A stretch of DNA of 12,277 bases from an uncultured Phycisphaerales bacterium (lineage in GTDB: Bacteria > Planctomycetota > Phycisphaerae > WQYP01): the NCBI GenBank assembly GCA_903868035.1, contig CAIPTQ010000121.1, positions 1 through 12,277 of the forward strand, written 5' to 3'. How positions within the stretch are numbered: the first letter of the stretch is position 1; each line of letters starts with the position of its first letter. The translations under genes were made by a program, and so were the position numbers. The notes under the pieces are model-generated. The model saw only the letters and a list, made by a program, of their open reading frames with translations, was not told the DNA's origin and did no database searches. Positions 7,416 to 12,277 of this stretch are shown one piece after another.

Positions 7416-8585
7416 TCATTTCGCCGAAAACGTATAGCTCGTCGTACTCTTGAACGTCTCCCCCGCCTTGAGAATCGTCGTCGGGAAATTGTCGTGGTGG
7501 ATCGAATCCGGATGGTGCTGGCTCTCCAGCGCCACGCCCGTGGGCTGGCCGGTATAAAGTTGCAGCCCCGGCTGATCCGTCCGCACTTCCATTTCGCGCC
7601 CGCTCTTGGGATCGCGCAGCCGCGCCACCAGCGCCACCTTGCCCCCGCCGCTGTTGAGCGCATACCCGTGATCGTAGTTCCGCGCCGGCGCCAACTGCGC
7701 CGCCCGCGCGCCCACCGCCGTTGGCTTGGTGAAATCCAATGCCGTCCCCGCCACCGGCGCGAATTGCCCCGTTGGAATCAGCCCCGCCCCGGTCAACAAA
7801 TACTTGTCGGCATCAATCCACACCTCGTGCTCGGCAATCGGCCCGCCCGCCGCGTTGCCCCAGCCCGCCGCGCCGGCCAGGTTGAAGTACGCGTGATTGG
7901 TGACATTGATGATGGTGGTTTTGTCGGTGGTCGCCTCGTAGTCCAGGCGGAACTCGTTGTCGTCCGTCAGCGTGTACGTCACCTTGAGCGTCAGCGTTCC
8001 CGGAAACCCGCCCTCGCCGTCCTTGCTCACGTATGTAAGCTGTGCCGCGCCTTCATGGTCCTTGGGCGTCAGGGCCTTGCCCTCCCACACCTTGGTGCCG
8101 AAGTTGGCGTCGCCGGCATGCAGCGTGTTGCCCCCGAGGTTCGCCTGCGTCGCGTAGTCCTTGCCGTCGAGCGTGAACTTCGCCCCGGCGATCCGGTTGG
8201 CCACCCGCCCGATCGTCTGCGCCTGCATGTTGAAGCGCTGGGTGAGCGCCAACGTGTCGGCACACGCGACGACGTTGGTGACGCTGGCGGTTTTGTCGGG
8301 CACCTTGATTCCCGCGATGATGCCGCCGTAGGTGAGGACGCGTGCCTGCATGCCGCGGGCGTTGGCCAGGGTGTATAGCTTGACGACGGTCCCGTCGGCC
8401 ATGGTGCCAAAGGTGGATTCCTCAACGCGTTTGGGATTAAGGACGGTGATGCCGGCAGTTGGCTGGGCGAGGCCGTTGCCGCCGGTGATCATATTCGGCC
8501 CCGTGGTCGCAACGGGTGGTGTCGCCTGTCCCATGCCCAGTGCCCACGCCAGCGCGACCAGACCGATATGCAGTTTTGTAAGCAT
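7416..8585 (-). CDS. galM: Exported aldose 1-epimerase (galactose mutarotase), 389 aa
   Basis: The GalM signature is complete: GRVANRI (126-132), NTLHAG with H156, [12 protein letters not shown] with the catalytic acid H231 (227-238), YDHGYAL with D305 (304-310), and [10 protein letters not shown] with the catalytic base E354 (351-360). The enzyme interconverts alpha and beta anomers of galactose, glucose or related sugars. The start at 8585 gives a typical signal peptide ([21 protein letters not shown]), so the enzyme should work outside the cytoplasm, probably on sugars released by secreted glycosidases such as the GH54 enzyme nearby. A longer TTG start at 8630 would bury the signal peptide. 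A -10-like GATAAT ends six bases before the ATG, suggesting a leaderless mRNA. It is convergent with the VKOR gene, 46 bases apart. Confidence 0.92.
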   Translation of the reverse strand: MLTKLHIGLVALAWALGMGQATPPVATTGPNMITGGNGLAQPTAGITVLNPKRVEESTFGTMADGTVVKLYTLANARGMQARVLTYGGIIAGIKVPDKTASVTNVVACADTLALTQRFNMQAQTIGRVANRIAGAKFTLDGKDYATQANLGGNTLHAGDANFGTKVWEGKALTPKDHEGAAQLTYVSKDGEGGFPGTLTLKVTYTLTDDNEFRLDYEATTDKTTIINVTNHAYFNLAGAAGWGNAAGGPIAEHEVWIDADKYLLTGAGLIPTGQFAPVAGTALDFTKPTAVGARAAQLAPARNYDHGYALNSGGGKVALVARLRDPKSGREMEVRTDQPGLQLYTGQPTGVALESQHHPDSIHHDNFPTTILKAGETFKSTTSYTFSAK

Positions 8586-8602
8586 GGGGGGATTATCCCC
8601 CC
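8586..8602. repeat. 17-bp perfect palindrome touching the galM start codon
   Basis: GGGGGGATTATCCCCCC reads the same on both strands around a single central base and ends directly at the galM ATG. It contains the whole -10-like GATAAT of galM. It could be a repressor site over the -10. If transcribed, it would form a six- or seven-base GC stem. Confidence 0.55.
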
Positions 8603-8620
8603 GGGCAAGGAAGTAGGCAA
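8592..8620 (-). promoter_or_regulatory. Putative leaderless promoter of galM
   Basis: On the minus strand, TTGCCT (8620-8615), a 17-base spacer and GATAAT (8597-8592) form a good sigma-70-type pair. Six bases follow before ATG, so transcription would begin at or within a base of the start codon. No Shine-Dalgarno is present. Confidence 0.45.
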
Positions 8621-8649
8621 GATACGACAAACCACCAAAAACTCCCGAG

Positions 8650-8678
8650 TCGTCTGTATATCGCCCCCGGGGTACAAT
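8650..8678 (+). promoter_or_regulatory. Putative leaderless promoter of the zinc-ribbon membrane protein gene
   Basis: TACAAT at 8673-8678 matches a -10 box at five of six positions and is followed by exactly six bases and then the ATG at 8685. A weak -35 candidate, TCGTCT, sits 17 bases upstream (8650-8655). There is no Shine-Dalgarno. The arrangement is the same as for the divergent galM gene. Confidence 0.4.
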
Positions 8679-8684
8679 TCGTAC

Positions 8685-9272
8685 ATGTTACGTCTCCTCG
8701 CCATTTTGTCCCTCATTCTGCTCCTCGCGACCTTGATACTCTGCGTCTGGTCCTACGCCCACCCGTGTGCGTACGCTTACACGCAAATCATCCAGGTTCA
8801 TGCCAACAACGATCCAAAGGCCGAAATAATTTGGGGCGCCATCCGCCCAACATTTACCGCAGGAGTTGATTCTGGCAACCTGATCATATCCTGGGCTCCG
8901 GTTCTCGAACCCGCAACAAACGCTCAGGAAACTTTTGCTAACACCTGGGGATGGGGAGAGCCGGAACGTTATGGCGATTGTCAGTTTTATTTCGCGGGTT
9001 TTGCCTATTATTCGTTACTGGTACTGCACAACCCGCACTTTGACGCCTACACCATCTCCACCATTTCTGTTCCATTTTGGTTTCTCTTGAGCGTATTCAT
9101 GATCCCCCCATTATTCGTTGCACGCCACTGGTTGCGCCGGCGCACACGTGAGCGCCGGCACGCATGTGGGCAATGCCTCAAATGTGGCTACGACCTACGG
9201 GCCAGCAAGGAGCGCTGCCCTGAATGCGGAACTCCCATCCCGCCAGGAATGATAAGTAACCCGACTGCCTGA
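8685..9272 (+). CDS. Small membrane protein with C-terminal zinc ribbon, 195 aa, function unknown
   Basis: The start at 8685 opens directly into a signal anchor ([24 protein letters not shown]); the longer frame back to 8568 has no such start. A polar region of about 100 residues follows (about 26-125), probably outside the membrane. A second helix follows (about 127-147), then a basic stretch ([13 protein letters not shown]), and a C-terminal treble of cysteines: [10 protein letters not shown] (164-173) and CPECG (178-182). The two CxxC pairs form a rubredoxin-like zinc ribbon. This layout (helix, variable loop, helix, Arg-rich turn, CGYDLRA...CPECG tail) is very common in planctomycete genomes and largely uncharacterised. 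I see no catalytic motif. The gene probably has a leaderless promoter and is divergent from galM and convergent with the AbiEi gene. Confidence 0.8.
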   Translation: MLRLLAILSLILLLATLILCVWSYAHPCAYAYTQIIQVHANNDPKAEIIWGAIRPTFTAGVDSGNLIISWAPVLEPATNAQETFANTWGWGEPERYGDCQFYFAGFAYYSLLVLHNPHFDAYTISTISVPFWFLLSVFMIPPLFVARHWLRRRTRERRHACGQCLKCGYDLRASKERCPECGTPIPPGMISNPTA

Positions 9273-9291
9273 TTAATCGGCATCCTCACGC

Positions 9292-9310
9292 ACGCGGATC
9301 ACCCGCGTTT
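9292..9310 (+). terminator. Possible weak terminator between convergent genes
   Basis: ACGCGG (9292-9297), a five-base loop and CCGCGT (9303-9308) make a six-base GC-rich stem followed by TT. It lies 19 bases after the stop of the zinc-ribbon protein gene and touches the AbiEi stop. The U tract is short, so this is tentative. Confidence 0.3.
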
Positions 9311-10110
9311 CAGGCTTCTTCATGAATGATCACTCCCCAGCGGGCACTGGTCCGCCCACGTTTCGGCTTGCGGGGAATCCAGGCTATGGGGCTGCGCGAC
9401 GCGGTCATGGCGCCTTCCAGTAACCGCAACGCCTTTTTTGATGCGCCTTCCTGTTCCAGCAACACGCCCATCCGGCGGATCGTTCCCTGATTGCCGTAGC
9501 GTACGGTCGTCCGAGCCAGTTCCACCGCCTCGACGCGCCCGGCCGCCAATTCACTGCGAATCCATTCGTAGGCGCGGGGAATGCCGTCAAAGCGGGACCA
9601 GTCATAGACCGCATCCACCAAGGTCCGGACACGTGACGAATAGACCGCCACGCGCCCTTCCCGCGTACGCGTTTTCGTAGTCTGGCCCAGTCGCTTGTCT
9701 CCCACTTTGATCAGTTGGAGATAGACCGAACCGATCCTTCGCTCGCCGGAGAAGCGATTGTTGTAAAGGTAAGTCCAGACTGGCATTTGATTGTCGAAGC
9801 CGTAGCGATTGAAGGCATTGGGGCCGCAGATCTGATAGCGTCCGCCGCGCGATTCCATGAGCACATCAATGGCCGCTATTTCGCTGGGGCTCCAGATTCC
9901 GCCCAAGGGTAAGCGGGGCGGAACCAGGTACAGGCCGCGCGTCACGCGCACCAGGAGTTTCTTTCGGGCCATCTGGCTCAACAGGCGGAGTTCCTGTCGT
10001 GTATTCAAGTGCAACGGGAGGCGCAACTCCCCCACGCGAAATTTTTCCAACTGCCGTAACTGGGCGTAGGCCAGTAACTGCGCTTCCAAGGCTCCAAGCG
10101 GCTTTTGCAT
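9310..10110 (-). CDS. AbiEi-family antitoxin/transcriptional regulator, apparently without toxin, 266 aa
   Basis: The protein has a winged-helix N-terminus (about 8-62; FRVGELR, LLSQMARKKLLVRVTRGLYLV), the usual AbiEi start. A larger C-terminal part has SPSEIAAIDVLM, YQICGPNAFNRYGF (92-105), a conserved VYSSRVRTLVDAVYDW segment (156-171) and GIPRAYEWIRSEL. In type IV abortive-infection systems, AbiEi represses its own promoter by binding inverted repeats and antagonises the AbiEii nucleotidyltransferase toxin. Here the downstream space to the next gene is 37 bases and that gene is convergent, so no AbiEii partner follows. The ATG at 10110 lies six bases after TAGAAT, giving a probable leaderless transcript. 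Two large palindromes upstream look like its operators. It may now be a stand-alone regulator or a defence remnant. Confidence 0.78.
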   Translation of the reverse strand: MQKPLGALEAQLLAYAQLRQLEKFRVGELRLPLHLNTRQELRLLSQMARKKLLVRVTRGLYLVPPRLPLGGIWSPSEIAAIDVLMESRGGRYQICGPNAFNRYGFDNQMPVWTYLYNNRFSGERRIGSVYLQLIKVGDKRLGQTTKTRTREGRVAVYSSRVRTLVDAVYDWSRFDGIPRAYEWIRSELAAGRVEAVELARTTVRYGNQGTIRRMGVLLEQEGASKKALRLLEGAMTASRSPIAWIPRKPKRGRTSARWGVIIHEEA

Positions 10111-10112
10111 GC

Positions 10113-10169
10113 CGATATTCTATTTTCTATTAATCCGTTCGCAAGGGATTAGCGAGAAATAAAATATCG
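10113..10169. promoter_or_regulatory. Operator-like palindrome 1 upstream of the AbiEi gene
   Basis: Arms 10113-10136 and 10146-10169 pair at 18 of 24 positions around a nine-base centre (10137-10145). The outer seven and inner six bases of each arm match perfectly. The left arm covers the AbiEi -10 box and the centre overlaps the -35 candidate, so a bound protein would block transcription. The arm sequence (ATTCTATTT core) recurs in palindrome 2. Confidence 0.6.
10117..10144 (-). promoter_or_regulatory. Putative promoter of the AbiEi gene
   Basis: On the minus strand, TTGCGA (10144-10139), a 16-base spacer and TAGAAT (10122-10117) are followed by six bases and the ATG. The -10 is in the left arm of palindrome 1. 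Confidence 0.45.
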
Positions 10170-10177
10170 TCACATTG

Positions 10178-10192
10178 GCGAATCTCATTCGC
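10178..10192. repeat. Small inverted repeat between the two AbiEi operators
   Basis: GCGAAT (10178-10183), CTC and ATTCGC (10187-10192) form a perfect six-base inverted repeat midway between the two larger palindromes. Its sequence is not the same as theirs. Confidence 0.4.
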
Positions 10193-10199
10193 ACGCAGA

Positions 10200-10250
10200 C
10201 ATTCTATTTCTCGTAAATCGCCTGGCAAGCAAGGTATGAGAAATAGAATG
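10200..10250. promoter_or_regulatory. Operator-like palindrome 2 upstream of the AbiEi gene
   Basis: CATTCTATTTCTC (10200-10212) is repeated perfectly in inverted form at 10238-10250. Partial matching continues inward to a nine-base centre (10221-10229) that shares GCAAG with the centre of palindrome 1. The left arm aligns with that of palindrome 1 at an offset of 84 bases, about eight helical turns. Confidence 0.6.
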
Positions 10251-10301
10251 ACTGGCAATTTCATGCACAAACACGCTGTTTTACGGGGAAATATGCAGGT
10301 T

Positions 10302-10904
10302 TCACGCCTGCGCCAGCCACGTGATCCCCATGTCCCCATACCGCAACTCCCGCACGATCTTCACCCCCAACGCCCCGGCATCCACGGAGACCCGCGTGGG
10401 ATGCCGCAGCGAGATGATCCCCCCATCCACCATGCAGCCCGCCGCCAGCGCCCGCAGCAGGTCGTCGAGCTTGTGCCGCAGGTGCCCCGTGTCCGTATGA
10501 CTGTATGGCGGATCGACAAAGGCGACCGTGAGCTTCGCGTGCGGCATAAGTATGGCGGGGCTGGCCGCCAGCAGGTACGCGTCAATGGGCAGAATCGTCG
10601 CCCGCTCCGTCATGCCCAAGGCCGCCAGATTCTCCTTGAGCCCCCGCACCGCCCCCCGGTCGCGCTCGATGAAAACCGCCCGCGCCGCCCCGCGCGACAA
10701 ACATTCCAAACCCATCGAACCCGTCCCCGCAAAACAATCCAGCACCGTCCCCGCCGCCCCGTCCTCCCCCGCCACCGCAAAACAATCCTGCAGCGCGTCA
10801 AACAGCGACTGCTTCGCCCGATCCGTGATCGGCCGCGTCACCGCCTCCCCCCCCGGCGGCGAAACCAGCGGATGCCCCTTGAACTTGCCCGAAATAATCC
10901 GCAT
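10302..10904 (-). CDS. rsmD: 16S rRNA (guanine966-N2)-methyltransferase RsmD, 200 aa
   Basis: The protein starts MRIISGKFKG and has the RsmD signature RPITDRAKQSLFDAL (24-38). The S-adenosylmethionine-binding motif VLDCFAGTGSMGLECLSRGA (54-73) follows, then FIERD (78-82) and the catalytic N-methyltransferase motif DPPY (131-134). It methylates N2 of G966 in 16S rRNA within assembling 30S subunits. Length and motif order are normal. The ATG at 10904 is preceded by TTAGG as a weak Shine-Dalgarno. It lies 30 bases downstream of coaX in the same direction, probably one transcript. In many bacteria rsmD sits beside coaD, another CoA gene; here the neighbour is coaX instead. Confidence 0.95.
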   Translation of the reverse strand: MRIISGKFKGHPLVSPPGGEAVTRPITDRAKQSLFDALQDCFAVAGEDGAAGTVLDCFAGTGSMGLECLSRGAARAVFIERDRGAVRGLKENLAALGMTERATILPIDAYLLAASPAILMPHAKLTVAFVDPPYSHTDTGHLRHKLDDLLRALAAGCMVDGGIISLRHPTRVSVDAGALGVKIVRELRYGDMGITWLAQA

Positions 10905-10910
10905 AAAGAC

Positions 10911-10936
10911 CTAAATGATTCAATGACTAAATGATT
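10911..10936. repeat. Short direct repeat in the coaX-rsmD spacer
   Basis: CTAAATGATT occurs at 10911-10920 and again at 10927-10936, separated by CAATGA. The second copy runs into the coaX stop codon. This AT-rich patch contrasts with the C-rich flanks. The role is unknown. Confidence 0.5.
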
Positions 10937-11714
10937 AAATTATCTCGTGCTCCCACGCCAGCGCCGCCCCCTGCAAAACCAAATCCGGCACAAACGAATC
11001 CACAATCTCCGCCGGCACCACCTGCGCATCGCCCCCCGTCGCCACCACGTGCGGCCACGACCCCAACGCCGTCGCATACCGCTCCAGCAGCTCCCGCACC
11101 GTCCCCCGCAGCCCCGCGAACAGCCCCAGATTGATCGCCCCCTCCGTATTGCGGCCGAAGGGCTCCTCATCGGCGGGCGGGCGCAGTGACACGCAGGGCA
11201 GTTGCGCGGTGAATTCCGAGAGTGCCTTGGCGCTCATGGCCACGCCCGGCGCAATCGCCCCGCCTTGGAACACGCCCTCCCCATCCACACAGTCCACCAC
11301 CAGCGCCGTCCCCGCATGAATGATCACGCACGCTCCCGCCACAGTCACATACGCCGCCAGCGCCCCCAGCAGCCGGTCCTGCCCCACCGTCGTTTCATCC
11401 GTCAACCCCGTCTTCAGCGGCACCTTTAGGTCGCGCCCGATGATCCGCGGCGTCACCTCCAAAACCTCCCGCACGCCCTCCGCCACCCGCTCCGTCACCG
11501 CCGGCACCACCGAGGCAATCACCACTCCGCACTCCTCATCCTCCTGCCTGGCCGTCTCCTTCCGGGCCTTTTCCCACAAACTCCGCAGCGTCCCCGCCAA
11601 TTCCGCTTCCAACTCCTCCTGCGTCAGCCGCACCGCCGCATCCTGCGCCTTGCCGCGCGTAAAAACATTAAATCCCACGCGGGTGTTGCCAATATCAATC
11701 GCCAATACGCTCAT
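10935..11714 (-). CDS. coaX: Type III pantothenate kinase CoaX, 259 aa
   Basis: This is an ASKHA-fold protein with the CoaX motifs in order: DIGNTRVGF at the N-terminus (D7), GQDRLLGALAAY (111-122, D113), IIHAGTALVVD (131-141), GGAIAPG (151-157), RNTEGAINLG (188-197) and VVATGGDA (223-230). It phosphorylates pantothenate with ATP, the first step of CoA synthesis; type III enzymes usually need a monovalent cation and resist CoA feedback. In the family as I know it, the third motif reads I(D)xGTA, with an Asp 20 residues after the GxD Asp. Here that residue is H133. The remaining motifs and the length are normal. It starts at the ATG at 11714 and is the likely first gene of a coaX-rsmD unit. 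Confidence 0.93.
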   Translation of the reverse strand: MSVLAIDIGNTRVGFNVFTRGKAQDAAVRLTQEELEAELAGTLRSLWEKARKETARQEDEECGVVIASVVPAVTERVAEGVREVLEVTPRIIGRDLKVPLKTGLTDETTVGQDRLLGALAAYVTVAGACVIIHAGTALVVDCVDGEGVFQGGAIAPGVAMSAKALSEFTAQLPCVSLRPPADEEPFGRNTEGAINLGLFAGLRGTVRELLERYATALGSWPHVVATGGDAQVVPAEIVDSFVPDLVLQGAALAWEHEII

Positions 11715-11816
11715 GCCAAAAATCCGTAGTCAGTGGTCCATAATCCATGGTCAATTTCCGCCACCCATCTTCAACCCCTTCGCCCCGACAATCAAGCCAA
11801 TCACCTCACTCATCAC

Positions 11817-12277
11817 TCATCCCCACACCTCCCGCACCGCCGCCATCACCATCTCCACGCTCACCCCCGTCATGCACCGATGATCGATCGGGCACTTCTT
11901 CAACTGGCACGGCCCGCACGGCACATCCACCCGCACCACCCGCTCCACCGCCGAAAACGTCTCCGCCCACACCGGATTCGTCGGCCCGAACAACGTCACC
12001 GTCGGCACCCCAAACGCCGCCGCCATGTGCCGCGGCCCCGTGTCATTGCACACCATCAGCCGCGCCCGCCGCACCACTTCCTTCAGCCCCCCCACCGAAA
12101 TTCCCTGCCCTCCGTTCACGCTCCCCAGCACCGCCACGCGGTCCCTCTGCCCGCGCACCCCCGCCACAATCGCCTCGCAGATCGCCCTCTCCCCCGGACT
12201 CCCCGCCAATACCGCCTTCACTCCAAATGCGCCCCCGGGATCGGCAAGCTGCTCCGCCACCGCCGCAAACCGCTCCG
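11817..12277 (-). CDS. Glycosyltransferase family 9 (heptosyltransferase-like), C-terminal part; 5' end outside window
   Basis: The frame is open to the window edge (about 153 residues, reading ...ERFAAVAEQLADPGG at the edge), so this is the C-terminal half of a longer gene. It has the GT9 nucleotide-sugar binding signature: VRRARLMVCNDTGPRHMAAAFGVPTVTLFGPTNP, with the key NDTGPRH and LFGPT elements. The usual cysteine-containing tail follows (PCGPC, CPIDHRCM, then VSVEMV). By family knowledge such enzymes add ADP-heptose (WaaC/WaaF/WaaQ type) or another sugar to the lipopolysaccharide core at the inner membrane. The exact sugar and step cannot be told from this half. It lies 102 bases upstream of coaX in the same direction. 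Confidence 0.88.
   Translation of the reverse strand, partial: ERFAAVAEQLADPGGAFGVKAVLAGSPGERAICEAIVAGVRGQRDRVAVLGSVNGGQGISVGGLKEVVRRARLMVCNDTGPRHMAAAFGVPTVTLFGPTNPVWAETFSAVERVVRVDVPCGPCQLKKCPIDHRCMTGVSVEMVMAAVREVWG

Noticed and set aside
7002..8378. 458-codon plus-strand frame across the end of the VKOR gene and the galM gene
   Set aside because: It overlaps two well-supported genes, is Arg/Pro/His-rich in the manner of a shadow frame and shows no family motif.
8586..8630. Upstream TTG start for galM
   Set aside because: It would add 15 residues before an obvious signal peptide and would run through the GC palindrome; the ATG at 8585 is better.
8568..8684. Upstream start for the zinc-ribbon membrane protein
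   Set aside because: The extra residues are coded by the divergent promoter region and the galM start, and the ATG at 8685 opens directly into the membrane anchor.
10113..10250. CRISPR-like array
   Set aside because: The repeats are inverted pairs, only two units exist, and there are no equal-length spacers or cas genes. An operator array explains them better.
10528..10914. Plus-strand frames antisense to rsmD and coaX
   Set aside because: They lie entirely inside clearly identified minus-strand genes and carry no motif.

Overview
This window looks like a piece of a GC-rich bacterial chromosome, most likely from the Planctomycetota (Phycisphaerae-like). The best lineage clue is the small membrane protein at 8685-9272. 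It ends in a [10 protein letters not shown]...CPECG zinc ribbon, a tail I know mainly from planctomycete proteins. The other genes fit an anaerobic or facultative saprophyte: a siroheme decarboxylase (alternative heme pathway), a secreted GH54 arabinofuranosidase, an exported sugar mutarotase, and a VKOR-DsbA fusion for disulfide formation. The lineage is an inference; there is no rRNA or ribosomal protein here to settle it.

Layout. 1-510 (+) is the 3' part of an ahbB-like siroheme decarboxylase. It meets, stop to stop with no spacer, a 514-residue Fic-domain protein on the minus strand (511-2055). Upstream of Fic lies a sharply AT-rich island (about 2056-2240) with six copies of RTTAYAA in one orientation, followed by about 300 bases with no convincing gene. 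Then comes a large secreted enzyme (2552-5380) with a GH54 catalytic domain, a NEW3-like domain, and a lamin-tail domain split by three tandem beta-modules. A YdeI/DUF1801 protein of visibly lower GC (5408-5998) and a VKOR-DsbA fusion (6047-7369, TTG start) follow on the plus strand. An exported aldose 1-epimerase (7416-8585, minus) converges on the VKOR gene. It is divergent from the zinc-ribbon membrane protein (8685-9272, plus).

The rest of the window runs on the minus strand, in transcription order from the right edge: a glycosyltransferase family 9 protein (partial, 11817-12277), coaX (10935-11714), rsmD (10302-10904) and an AbiEi-family regulator (9310-10110). coaX and rsmD are 30 bases apart and are probably co-transcribed. 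The AbiEi gene has its own 191-base upstream region. That region is filled by two long palindromes that share one half-site sequence and have centres 84 bp apart. No AbiEii toxin gene lies downstream.

The signals most worth a second look are these: the AbiEi operator array next to an orphan antitoxin; the repeat-rich Fic upstream region; three genes whose ATG lies exactly six bases after a -10-like hexamer, suggesting leaderless mRNAs; the split lamin-tail architecture of the GH54 enzyme; and a CoaX in which a normally conserved active-site aspartate is histidine. I see no CRISPR array, rRNA, tRNA, transposase or phage gene.
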